From Halichoerus grypus (taxonomy: Eukaryota > Chordata > Mammalia > Carnivora > Phocidae), in the NCBI RefSeq assembly GCF_964656455.1, contig NC_135712.1, forward strand, positions 94,278,294 through 94,342,293: 64,000 nt of DNA. Reading direction: 5' to 3'. Position 1 is the first letter of the stretch; every line of letters begins with the position of its first letter. Below the pieces are notes generated by a model. That model was not told the origin of the DNA and made no database searches. It saw only the letters and a program-made list of their open reading frames with translations. The position numbers and the translations under genes were made by a program. This document shows, one piece after another, positions 48,111 through 59,356 of the stretch.

Positions 48111-48731
48111 TTACTGAAAGAGGAGCCCGTCTGGCTTCCGATCACTCTGGGCGGCGGGAGATAGCTCCCTTTCTCCCTCGCCCCGGGTTCTTTCTGGATG
48201 GCCGAGCAGATCCTCTTTAAAGAGACAGTTCATGAAATAGAAACCCGGCGGCTGCGCTTGGAGTTGCGAAAGGGGACGATCCCGTGAGGGTCTAGGACTG
48301 GGGAAGGCGCTGCGGAGGATCTAAAAGGGGGCTAGAGCTCCCCTCGCTTCCCCAGGCCCCCCACCTTTTCAAACTCTCCTCCTCCTCCTGCCTGTTCCCC
48401 CCCCCCCTTGGAACTGGGAGAGAGAAGTGGAAGAAGTTTTAGTGGGTTTCAGATAACTTTCATTACACATCGGGCTGATAAGAGCAAGAGAAAGTGAGAA
48501 AAGAGGGAGGTGATGTGAACCAGAAGGAATAGCTCCGAGCTCATTTAGGAAGGGGGAAAAAAAAAAGCCAAAACACACCAAACCCGGGTCACCCAGACGA
48601 GAGGAGACTTCATTTCTGGTCTTAAAAATACACTGTTGGCGGACAATAAATCTGAAACGCGTGGTCCTGGCGAGCAGATCCTAGAGACGGACAAAGTTAT
48701 CAGAGACCTATTCGGAAATCGAGACGCGAGG

Positions 48732-48793
48732 CTTTCTTTTTTCTTTTTCTTTCTTTTCTTTTTTTCCTTTTTTTTTTTTTTTTTTCTTTTTTT
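48732..48793 (+). repeat. 62-nt uninterrupted pyrimidine (T-rich) tract in putative EVI1 leader
   Basis: Every base from 48732 to 48793 is C or T, mostly T with scattered C. If transcribed it gives a U-rich leader segment. It also resembles a 3' splice-site pyrimidine tract, with AG dinucleotides following, including gtgcag ending at 48841. Confidence 0.9.
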
Positions 48794-48796
48794 AAC

Positions 48797-48818
48797 ATCC
48801 CGAAATGTGGTTCGGGAT
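48797..48818 (+). other. Perfect 8-bp inverted repeat (hairpin) with 6-nt loop
   Basis: The arms are ATCCCGAA (48797-48804) and TTCGGGAT (48811-48818), exact reverse complements, around the loop ATGTGG. The element follows the pyrimidine tract directly and lies 116 nt before the donor at 48934, so it would form a stem in the EVI1 leader RNA. Confidence 0.85.
48806..48812 (+). promoter_or_regulatory. RUNX-type motif TGTGGTT
   Basis: TGTGGTT matches the RUNX core (TGTGGT). RUNX1 has been reported as a regulator of EVI1 promoter activity. The motif occupies the loop and the first two bases of the right arm of the inverted repeat. A 6-7 bp match alone is weak evidence. Confidence 0.35.
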
Positions 48819-48934
48819 CGTTTGAAAGGATTTTCGTGCAGGAAAGCTGGGGGCTGCTGATTATTTTGTTTTGTTTGTTTTAATTCTTCTGTGATTGCCT
48901 TTTATTGCTGAGTTGAGGCCATAGAAATCTTAAG

Positions 48935-51816
48935 GTAAGAGAACTCACTTTAAAAAAAAAAAAAGTCTTGGCGTGCATAGTTTGTAACTTCGGACAGTTT
49001 CCTGCCTTGGCACCCCTTCTCCGGGGCGCCCCCCGCCCCCAGCCTTCTTTTCCTACTTGCCCGCAGTCTCGCGGAGCCCTGCTGCTTATCTACGTTGCTG
49101 GGACTGGCGATTTCCTTGTTCCTCCTGTGGAACGGTGCGGTCTGGACGCGTCTCCGGGGTGGGTCGTCCGGCCTTCGGTGGGTCTCTCTGCCGGCTGTCG
49201 GCCTTTTTTCCTCCCGCTCTAATCCTACTTCCCCTCCCTCCGTGTGTCTGTCCGTCGGTATCAGGGACGCAGAAGGTGGGGTTGCCAAAATCTGAATTCC
49301 TGGCACCGGCCACGCGACTTTGGAGCCGCTTTCGGCCGAGTTCCACCTTGCCAAGTAACAGCTTTGCTGTCCAACATCGTGTGCTGCTTCTCGAGAAAGT
49401 CACATTCGGACCCTTTGGCTAGGTTGTGGGGATTTTTTTTTTTCTTTCCTTTTGCTGTTGGTTTTTTGAAAGGGCCTTTCTCTAAAGTCCACCTAAAGGG
49501 AATTCTTTTTTTTTTTTTTTAAGCTATCTTTGGAACTTGACAGCTTTTAAAAACACAGGAGTGTGTTAGATGAAATGACGGAAGATGTGTACTTACTTTA
49601 TTTTATTCGAGATTTCCGAGACGATTAAGACATTTGGGAGACAAATGCAGTTCTGCTAGCAAATCAAAAGTGAATAATTCACCCAAGGGGGGAAACGTTT
49701 CTAGAGAAAGTGCAGCTTTTGTCTTGGGGCAAGAATATTGAGAGTAAGAAAGTTAATATGTTGGTGAAATATTTGAATAATCATGTAACATATATGTAAA
49801 AAGACATTCTTTGGAAATGAACCTGTTTTTAAATTAATTTCACTGTTGACAGTGGCAATGGCAATAATGTTAACACGGAATAAAATTACACCTAGAATTT
49901 TTATGTGCAGTATATGCAATACTTAATTCCCTGCCCCCGCAAAAGGGAATGCTCGAAAGCTAAGGGGATAGATGATGCTTGACTTTGAAATTAACAAGTT
50001 TTCCAGGTCTTTCTGCAAATATGAAATGGAACTGGTGTTGCATTTCACTGACTTCACCCTATTTCCTTCATTAAATATTTCTCTAGTGTGTCAGTAGAAG
50101 TGCCTTTTTTTTTTTTTGCTAGTCAAGAAAACAAATAACAAAAGATCAACCAGAAACCAAACAAGCCAAAAAACAAACAAAACAAAAATCCCAACTTTTT
50201 ACTATTTTAAAATGTGTATTGCTATTGTTACTTATGCTCCCTGTGGACATCTTGGGGGGGGGGGTGGAATCCCAAGTTGCTATTTGAGTCACTCAGCATT
50301 GAGAATTGAAGAAAACAACTTAAAGTTTGTAATTTTAAAAATAAGAAATTGTTAATATCTGTCTTTCTCACTAGAGAGGGTATTTAATGTGGACTTTCTG
50401 TTGTTAGTGTGAAGAGGGGTCTTGAAAAAGATTTGTGTGTGTGTGTGTGTGTGGGTGTGTGTGTGTAGCAATTATTATCCCTATCTTCTGTTTTGATTTT
50501 ACTTTTTTAAATTGTGGGACTACTTATTGCCCTTTAATTGTCTCATGGCCAAAGGCTTATTCATAATGCCTCTTGACTAGAGCCCTCAGAGCACTGGGCT
50601 TCTTCTTGAAGTTTGTGGGTGAGTTAATGAGTTGAATCTGCAACTAGGTGATTACCTGAATTCTATGCAAGATTGCTTTTTGGTCTATATACCCAAGAGT
50701 TTAGTTTTTACTTTTACATAGGTGTAGATACAGCAGGGTTCTGTGGGAGTTATTTAATTCATTATTTTTTGTTCTGGACTGTCTTATTTAGTCTGTGAGA
50801 GGAAACTTCCTCAAGTTTGCATTAACTGATTGACATTAACATTGCCAGCCTTTCTAGTTATTCGCCATTAGGTCAACAGTTCTGCAGTTTTTAATATTGA
50901 TGTTTAAAACATTGCTGCTAGTCAATCAGAATAGCTTTGTGTAAGTATGCAAAACCTTAAAAATGGACATTTCCCATTTCAATTTTTGTTTAAGGCGTCC
51001 TAAGTAATGATTAATATTCAGGATAGGCCAAATGTAAAATCTCATGAAAAATAACAATACACAACCATAGATAATGATGGCAATTTATTACAATATTATT
51101 ATATATTTTTTACTTGTTCACAAGCCAGTTCTGTTATTTTGCTTACTAAACATAAAATTGAAACATGCATTGGCATGTGTTAGCTAAAACATTAGGTGGC
51201 CATATTTTGCATGAGTGTTTACCAATCATTTGTTTTCATTTCTTTTTCTTACGTTTGCTCAGAGACATTTATGAGACAAATCTTATTCTCTTCTTCCACT
51301 AAGGGTGTGATTTAATTGTTTCATGGTAGTGAAATGCAAAGTGAAAAGGAATTTAGTAATATTTAAAGTTTTTTAATTGAATTAATTTAAAGGGCAAAAA
51401 TGTGGAAGTATACACTTACATGGGAAGACTATCTGAACCTAAAACATTGACTATTTAGTTTAGAAATAGTAGGTTAATATATGCTGTTCAATATTATTTT
51501 TTGTAAAAATCACATGGAATAAAATTAAGTCAAGAGCACTCATTCATGCATAACAAGGAAACAAGCATTTTTTTAAATCAATTGACCAGTTTTTGCAATA
51601 ATGTACAATTGCTTTGTTCTTCTAAAAAATAGTACATTGCCGCTTCTAAGGTAACTTATTATTATTCCTCCTTTATTAATATGCATGCTGCCTGACTTTT
51701 TTTAAAAAAGGATTTAAAGGAGGACTATACACTTGAATAAAATATTTTCAAGTAATTAACCATTCTAATGAATGAACTGATATGGAAATTGATGGTTCTC
51801 ATCTTCTTCCTTCCAG
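48935..51816 (+). other. MECOM: Intron between putative EVI1 first exon and first PR exon
   Basis: The first 500 nt are still CpG-rich (about 48990-49430) with T-runs at 49433-49443 and 49506-49520. The rest is AT-rich unique sequence with a (TG)n tract at 50434-50466 and a G-run at 50252-50261. No gene or transposon was recognised in it. It depends on the 48934 donor being used. Confidence 0.5.
50434..50466 (+). repeat. (TG)n microsatellite
   Basis: TG repeat with one GGG interruption. Confidence 0.95.
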
Positions 51817-51951
51817 ATCTTAGATGAGTTTTGCAATGTGAAGTTCTGCATAGATGCTAGTCAACCAGATGTAGGAAGCTGGCTCAAGTACATCAGGTTC
51901 GCTGGCTGTTATGATCAGCACAACCTCGTTGCATGCCAGATAAATGATCAG
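51817..51951 (+). CDS. MECOM: MECOM (MDS1-EVI1/PRDM3) internal coding exon, central PR domain
   Basis: This exon of 135 nt (45 codons, phase 0 at both ends) is read from ATC at 51817 to CAG at 51951. It is preceded by a pyrimidine tract and ttccag and followed by the donor gtatgt. The translation contains NVKFCIDASQPDVGSWLKYI and then RFAGCYDQHNLVACQINDQ, which I recognise as the middle of the MDS1-EVI1 PR domain. The related PRDM16 differs clearly here. The PR domain is a SET-like fold, and the long MECOM protein is a nuclear zinc-finger regulator reported to act as an H3K9 monomethyltransferase. In the short EVI1 mRNA this same exon is known to lie in the 5' untranslated region. Its 45 codons plus the first 18 of the next exon give 63, matching the known 63-residue contribution of EVI1 leader exons to the fusion protein. 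It contains no Met codon in the coding frame. Residue 6 is Cys where I recall Tyr in human. Skipping it would keep the frame. Confidence 0.97.
51824..51951 (+). promoter_or_regulatory. Cluster of upstream ORFs when exon serves as EVI1 leader
   Basis: In the frame one base off the coding frame, short ORFs run at 51824-51841 (5 codons then TGA), 51854-51874 (6 codons then TAG) and 51911-51943 (10 codons then TAA). A fourth starts at 51944 and crosses the splice junction, ending with TAG at 63915-63917. In the third frame another starts at 51933 and ends with TGA at 51945-51947. All lie upstream of, and out of frame with, the EVI1 ATG at 63956. They are irrelevant in the long mRNA, where the exon is coding. 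A regulatory effect on EVI1 is inferred. Confidence 0.6.
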
Positions 51952-52382
51952 GTATGTTGTAAAGATTTTTTCGTCTTTCTTTGAGAGCACTAAAGTATCA
52001 GTGAAGCCTGAAGAATAAAAATAACAGTGAGCTGCAGTAGACCCTTGTGGCCTGTTTGTTGATATGGTGAAAGGTAATGCACAAATATAAGTAAGATGCA
52101 GAATAAAGTTATTTGCAGTATTACTTTCTTTCAGTGCTACTTTTTTGGGTAGTTTACTCACTTTGTAACTTCACAAATGCTCTAGTTTTCTGAGTGTGAT
52201 TGAATGTTCTAAAAACAGTACTATTTATTGCTAGTTGTTCTTTACCTTTTTTTCTTTACCATCATAATAGGGAAACATTCATAGAAAGTATTGAGCTACT
52301 CAATAACGCTTTATGAATTTGTGCAGAAATTGGAAGTGATACACGTGAAATATTACATAGATTTTACTTGAAATAGGTAGAT

Positions 52383-52400
52383 ACACACACACACACACAC
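52383..52400 (+). repeat. (AC)n microsatellite, short
   Basis: Nine AC units followed by atatatg, 430 nt downstream of the first PR exon. Confidence 0.9.
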
Positions 52401-55400
52401 ATATATGATCTACATGAGCTCTTATCTGACTGTACATTTTATTTTGATTTGCCTGTTTATAAATGAGAAACACTTTTAGATTAATCAAAATACTCCCTTT
52501 TTTTTGTATATGTGAAAAGTTTAAAAATATCACTGCTGGAAATTGCTTTTTGGAGGCCCATGCAGTGAGGTTAACTTTAATAACAATAACTATGAAATAA
52601 GATCATGAAAATATCATGAAGCATATTTTGCACTCAATAAAGTTAGGTCATGAATCTTGTAACTTAGTATGACAATACCTGAAACAACAAAAGGTTTAGC
52701 CTGTTAATTTTTGTTTTATAAACACTTTTGGGTTAGAATTTAATTATGTTATCCATCACTTATTTCTTTTAACCCAATGGTTACCTAAATCAAATATGTC
52801 TCAAAGACCATATTAAAATGGTTGTTTGACAAATTTACTGTGAAAATCACCACCAAAAAAAAGAAAAGTTTAAATTAGATGTTTCCAATTGAAAGCTGTT
52901 AAGTAACGTTAGCGTCATATGGCCTAAGACTCTATTTCAATCATCATTATGAAGTTATTCTTTGGCATTTTACCAGCTACCAGATAATTTTTACTGACTA
53001 AACTGTGTAAGAGGTAGTAAATTGTAAAATTAGGTTTAAATAGGTATCATTTAAAAATCTTCAACATATATCAAAATTAATAAACCAATCAATTATTTTT
53101 TCCCTTTGCTGTAAGAAAACAAGAGGCACTATTGACAAAGGAAAACATTATTAAATTAGCTATTGATTGGGACCAGAAAATATCCCAAGTCCATCATTTG
53201 AGTTACTGTCATATCAACAACAAACACTTTTGAGCATGCACTATTTGTAGATGTGGGAAATACATAGGTGTTGTAAGTGAATGAATTTTTCAGGTTATCT
53301 TTCCTAAAATAAAGGAGCTGACAGACCTCCAAAGGCAGTTGTAAGATGAAATAATGTAATTATATCATAATAATTATTTGCTATCCGTATTTACTGACAA
53401 TAGGAGCTGTCTCCTTGGACAGATAGAACTGTTGTAGGATCAGTGAAAGGATGGTGTAAGAACGGGACTTGTGGCCAATACAATTTTTCATTTAATATTT
53501 ATGTGTCTCATATTTTATAATAAATATACTCTTCTCATTGGGAACCTTGATTGCATTAAAAAAGCAAAACTGTTTTGCCATTGCTAACTATGAATTAGAT
53601 TGCTTCTTAGGGCAGGCATTTATAATTTTAACACAGTTACTTTTGAGGCACACATTGTAAAATATACTGCTTTCAGAAGAAAATATGCTGGTTTCATACC
53701 ATACTGAACAGCATGTTTACTTATTTTAATTGAAGAATGAAGGAAAATAGTTAATCAGGAAAAATGTAAAAGGCCAATATTAGACACATACCTATTATTT
53801 CTGTAAGCACTCATTTTAAATTTATGTATTTTGCTGGCAGAAATCTAAGATGGTAACAGAGTACGTATCAAATAACATAATTGTGAAATTGACATTACAT
53901 GGTCAAGTAAGTTCACCCATAAACAACGAGAGAGGAAAGTCAGAGGTAAAAGTCAGATTTGTGTGATAGACAATATATGCATACTATCATACTTAGCCCA
54001 GCTGACAAGACAAAAGAGAACAGATACCCAAATAATGTATGCATATTTTATAAACATACTCATCCATAAGCTTGTATGCATAGTTCTGAAAGTTAATTAA
54101 GACTACGATTTCAGACAGCTTTGAAATGTGAATGTTGGACTAGGTACAATGATAAAAGAGCTGACTGGAGAGATTCTCTAGGTCTCTTTTTTTGCTCTCT
54201 TTTCCATGAGGAATAAGAGCTGCCAAATGGTGAATAAGTACAACTCATCACATAATGAACACTCTCATTGTGTGAGATATTATTTGATGTCCATAAAGAG
54301 AGACCCTGGACCAGGAGTAATTATTAAACATGAACAACCATCAACTCACCTGCACAACACAATAGCAGATGAAGCACTCTAAAAAAATTATAAAAAAGTG
54401 TTTCTCTTTGCTCTCTTAGATGGAGCTCAAGTTTACAAAAAGAATTTTAATAACAAGACAGGTTTAAGTCCTGGACTACAGAAAGAAAGAATGTCAGATG
54501 AATCTTTCAACTGTAGTCTAGTCATTATAATAATTATGACGTCTAATAAAGAAGGGAAAAGATGGCCCAGAACAAAACAGGGGTGTATAAATTATAGTTT
54601 ATTTTTGCAAAGATGATATTTTTAGAAATTCTGATGTTAAAGATCAAGCTTAATCAATGTGGATCAGTTTTATAATGATGTGGAAGAGTTCTATAAGAGA
54701 GAATAAATGTTCTTGCTAAGATGATAATACAGGTTGGTAATAGTGAGACAGTCAAAACATGTGTACTGGATAAACCCATATTTGATTTGTTTGGGGGTGA
54801 CAAGTACTTAGGAACAGCATGGATTTTGATTTTCAAGTAAAGTTGAAAAAGGATGTAATCTGGTTTGTCTCATTAACAAAGGCCATGTGATTAACATTTT
54901 CCTAATACCTCTGTACAAGCATTTTATTTGAGGGGATTTTCCTGAGTTTAAATTTGCCAGTAGATTTCTGTGAGTTATTTTATTTTGGGTTTTTTTCCCC
55001 CCTCAGGCCAGAGTGAGCTTTGTGGCAGTTTTCTTTCTTAATGCTTCCTAGAAAGACCCAAGCTTATTTTTTTTAGAGGTCTCTTCATGTTTTCAAAATT
55101 ATTGCAGTGATGTTTTTGGAGATAGGAATTCTGAAAACACTGGAGTGAACGCTTAAATCATAATTTCTAAGTAGCTGCAGCTCCTGGCTGATATCCTTTA
55201 CCACCCCCTGGAAAATATTGTATTAACTATAGTAATTTATCTTTGTAGAAGAAGGCCACACCAAAGACACTAGTAAATTAAGCTCTGATCACATTCAAGT
55301 CATAAAATAGAAGATCTATAATAATATTCAAGCTTCTTTATCCTTGAAGTCCTGATTATTTTCCCCATATTCCTTAAAGTTTCTGTACAATATTACATGG

Positions 55401-58400
55401 CCACACTGCTATGGCATAACATTTAGCTGGAAATTTTTATTGAGACAGACAATGCTTCAATATTTTTGCATTTTAACCGTCTGAAATTGTCCCCAGTGGC
55501 TTTCAGGATCAAGAGCTGGCACTGAGAGGCAGAGCAGGGCAGGAGCAAAAGCAGAGAGCTGGATGATGAAAGTTCTTTCCAGAATAGGTCCTCAGGAGGA
55601 GCAAATATGCAGGGGAAGCATGAAAACAGTTAATTATTTTGAGTTTACATCTGGAAACACCCATGTCTTGAATGTTAAGTAGGCACACATCTAGATGATT
55701 TGTTGAGGTTTTCTTTTTTTCTTTCTTTCTTTTTTATTCTGGATATTTTTGATGTCCTTTATCCTTTGCTGTCTTGTAGATACCTTTACAAACCATTCTG
55801 CTGGGTGACTGTAGCACATTGCTTTAGCTTTGGCCTCACCCTGCTCTTACCTTTCCCTCCATTCTTTGATAAGTCCCCTCGTATCTCCATATTTCTATAC
55901 CTTCACCTTGAACAAAGGCAAGGTGACCCATAGACCCCCTATCTACTTCAATCAAGGCCAGTTCTCATCTATGGTATGTTTGCAAATTTGGGGTACTTAC
56001 GCAATAGCTAGTATAAAATAACACTTTGAACACAGTTTTCCCCCTAATACTTCTTCATGGTGAAACCAGATTGGTTGTAATCAGGTCACTAAGGCACAAT
56101 TCATGTAAGTTGACTTTATAGGCTTAAGACCTGCCTTTCCGCTCACGATAATTAGAATGATTTGGGCGTGTGCTTTGGGGTAACATTTTATATGTATGTA
56201 TTCTGCATCCTGGAAAGGAACATGGTTTTGTTCAAACTCCTGGCCTTGCCCTTAGCATGGTCTATAACTGGAATAAAGTTCTCAGAAACCCAAGACATTA
56301 TTAATCTTGTCATTTACACAAGGTGATAAGTCCTTTCATTTTTAAACAGGCCCTTGACAGCTGGTATTTAGTAAGTAGAATAAGAGAAGTCTGCTGTTCC
56401 CTTTGAAAAGAAATGTGTCAATAAGAGATTATCCAATGCCTGATGTATATTTTGAAGAAATAAGATATAGAAGCACGAGCGCCCCTCAGAGAAATCAAGG
56501 TCAGAATTCACTTAGGGGATTCTGCCAGCTCTCTTGTGGTTAATGAACGGCGGCAAGATTCTACAGTGTTTTCAGTTGGAACAGGCATTGTTCTCGTTTG
56601 TGCTGTACCTTATAAAGTTTTAACTGCTTCCAGGACGATCATGGCTGAATTGGCACACCCACTTTCCCTCTCCTTAGGTCCACGTCAGTGGTTCTATCAG
56701 ATGGCTGGGACACTAGAGCAGTATTATTACTGCAAGCTTATTATGAGCTCAATTATCAAGTTATTTTCTTTGGCTTTTTACGGAGAAAAAAGTGTTCTCC
56801 TGAATTATTCAATTAATGCAATTTGTGCGAAAAAGCAGGGAAGACCAGCGATGTAAAAAGCAAAATGTAATTTGTTCACTTCTTTCCACTTTTTAAAAAT
56901 GTTTGCGTCAACTGTCAGGTAATTTGTTAATTTGCTCTTCCTTTACAAGGATTTCTGTCCACATTTTCTATGACCTCTTTTGATGTTAAAATTATTATTG
57001 GCTTTGGGCATTTGCTTTGCTTTCCTTTTAAGTCAAGTTCCACTTTTATACCAAAGTTATGCTCTGCTGTTTTAAGATGAATGCTGGCTGGCAATACCCA
57101 GAGCCTAGCCTTGTGAACGGGGCCCAAGCTGACTTTGGGGGGATGTTGTCTGGCTGATAAGTTACTTCCTTCACCCGAAGATGAAACTGTCTCAGGTATA
57201 GTTCACCATTTGATATTCACATGATAAAACAAGCAGCACTGCCCACCCCCTCCCCCAAAATGTTTCCCTCACGTAATGACGCTCAGGACACAAGACAGCC
57301 ATAACACCATGCAGACTAGGAATTTTATGAAGATTCACAGGTCATGGAAGTTGAAAAAGTGGATGACCTGAGGTATTCTGTGCACATTTTAAGTAACTAG
57401 TGTTTGCCTGTATGTAACACTTGTCATTCAGGAAGATCTCAAAGCATCACATCCATACTAGATTCCAGCTATTTCTGGAATGGTGCCAAAACGATAGTCA
57501 TCAGAATGCATTACCATCCATCAAGGTGGAAAACATGTTGGTCAAGGACACAAGAAAAGCCTCCAGCCTAGTAAAGAGCCCAAAGATGATCTTTAGTTTC
57601 CTCATCATGTGATGATGGAACTCTTTCCAGGCATTCTGAAACCATTCAGAATGAACGGTGTTCATAGAATCAGATGAAATGGCCACATTAAAGACAGGTG
57701 ACTAGTGGATATTTCTTGTGGGGACTGTAGAGTGATCCTTAGAGGCCATTTAATTGAAACTTTAAAAGCTTCCAGGCTGGGTACACTGTAGGCTTCAGAT
57801 ATAATAGTAGGTGGATCCTTACCCATTTGCACTGTTTATACAAACTAAAACCAACAGTTCTCTGTTTTGTGTCATCCAATAAATTATACCTGGCTTTCTC
57901 TTCATGTTATTAATAAAGAGATAAAAATGGGGGGAAAAGGTTCTCCTCCAATAATATTTTTGTCCTGAAAATAACAAGTAGATACATATTTTTGGATATA
58001 GGTAGACACTACCTCGTATTTCTCAAAATATCTTCTAGTCTTTAGACTGTCATCCGAAAGACAAATGTGGTATACCATCTCTTTGGAGAAATTAAGGAAA
58101 CTGAGGGTGGTTTGCTTTGGCAGAACCTGGCCATGATAAAATTTCCATTCTGTTAGACAGATACTTTCCATTCTGTCATCAATATCTGTCTCCTGAAGAT
58201 ACTTCTCATCATCTCTTACCAGTTAGGTTGAGAATGTATAATAGAGTCCCTCTTGCTGAGGCTAAAAACTTGACATTACTTGTGCCCTCCTGAACATTGG
58301 GGCTTCCCACATTGCTATGGGTAGATCGAGGGTCCGGATCGTGTTTCCTAAGCCAGCACATATGCACACATTGTCTTGGTGGACCTGACGTTACCTCTCT

Positions 58401-59267
58401 GCAGCACCAAGGCTGACAGATGTGTTCATATCTAATGTTGACTTTGTTCAGATATGCAAACTGTCACCTACCTCCCCTCCCACCTAGCTTCCAAATGTTA
58501 AAGTTCCACTCAGTTGTTCCTAGTCTTCTGACTGATACATTGCGAGAAGCTATAGAAAAGAAAGCAGTCAGGCTGAATGTTGGGAGCTGGGAGAGGCAGA
58601 AATCAACTGTCAACTTCAAAGGGAGAAGACAGCACTAGTCTGAAAAAGTTGTCTCTCCATACAGATTCTGCAGGGAGTACATTTCTCTATTATTTCAATT
58701 ATTACAACTTCCTGAATAGGTTGAAGGTCATTCATAATTCACACTTCTGTCATTTTTAGACATGCCAAATGCTGTCTATTAAGCATAAGTAAAACTTCAG
58801 TGCTTGACCAGGAAAAATAAACGGGATTCATAACAATGAGGCCTTGTTCATCTTTTTAAAAGTAAATGATGTGTTTTCTTTTTTTCTTGTTTTCCCTCCT
58901 GTGCACTGAATTTCTCTTCTGTCTCAATAGTACAAGCACAATACTTTAAATTGATCCAAGCATAGCAAACTAGACTGTAAGTCTGGTCTGACAGATTCTA
59001 GATTTTTCTATTTTATAGGATAATAAACAAGAACCCACATTATTACCATTTATAAATACAAATAGTAGCATTGTCTATTTGATGGAGGACCAGGTTGAAC
59101 ACAGGCCTTGACAGTATAAAACAGAATTTGTCTGAAGTCTTTTATAGCCTATTAACTTTCCTATCGGAATGCTTGTAAGCGTCCATATTCTTTTTAGTGC
59201 TTGTGCTCTTGGACTTAAATAACAAAAGAACATGAATATTTAATAAAATATGATTAATTCCAATTCC

Positions 59268-59356
59268 AACTACATGTAATATATAACTATATATAACATA
59301 TATACAATGTACTATACATAATATATTATTACATATCTTTATATGATATATAATTA
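59268..59356 (+). repeat. AT-rich low-complexity patch
   Basis: Irregular TATA/ATAT units with few G or C. No gene content. Confidence 0.8.

Larger units (their letters stand above)
48130..48934 (+). ncRNA. MECOM: Putative EVI1 non-coding first exon (start approximate, donor defined)
   Basis: A near-consensus splice donor, taag followed by gtaaga, lies at 48931-48940 within CpG-rich DNA. It is 2,882 nt before the exon that EVI1 leaders splice to. The position and order match the known arrangement of EVI1: alternative untranslated first exons, then the 51817 exon. The transcription start is not determined. A TATA-like TTTAAAAAT at 48102-48110 would place one near 48130-48140, but CpG-island promoters usually use several starts. 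The interval contains a 62-nt pyrimidine tract, a perfect hairpin and a RUNX-type motif. The RNA is an mRNA leader, not an independent non-coding gene. Confidence 0.5.
48040..49430. promoter_or_regulatory. Second CpG-rich block around the putative EVI1 first exon
   Basis: CpG-dense segments at about 48070-48330 and 48990-49430 flank a T-rich section. The block surrounds the strong donor after 48934. Overlapping ORFs on both strands here (up to 134 codons) look like by-products of low stop-codon density in GC-rich DNA. No conserved domain is visible in them. Together with the 46 kb island this is the best candidate for the EVI1 promoter. Confidence 0.65.
1..51816 (+). other. MECOM: Long intron of the MDS1-EVI1 transcript (3' part)
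   Basis: No MECOM coding exon could be recognised upstream of 51817. In known mammalian MECOM the exon before this one (MDS1 exon 2, encoding the start of the PR domain) is separated by a very long intron that also contains the EVI1 promoter and first exons. The visible content fits: unique intronic DNA, old repeats, and a CpG-rich promoter block near 46-49 kb. Short ORFs in this span lack domain content and are not annotated. Confidence 0.85.

Noticed and set aside
48950..49422. Overlapping ORFs of 92-134 codons on both strands in the CpG-rich block
   Set aside because: GC-rich DNA has few stop codons; the translations are Arg/Pro/Ser-rich with no domain, and ORFs overlap on both strands, as expected by chance.
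56536..56856. 106-codon plus-strand ORF in the intron between the PR exons
   Set aside because: No recognisable domain and no convincing splice sites in register; length is within chance for a window of this size.
57501..57686. Minus-strand 61-codon ORF with protein-like composition
   Set aside because: I do not recognise the sequence, flanking frames carry stops, and there is no poly-A tail or target duplication to support a processed pseudogene.
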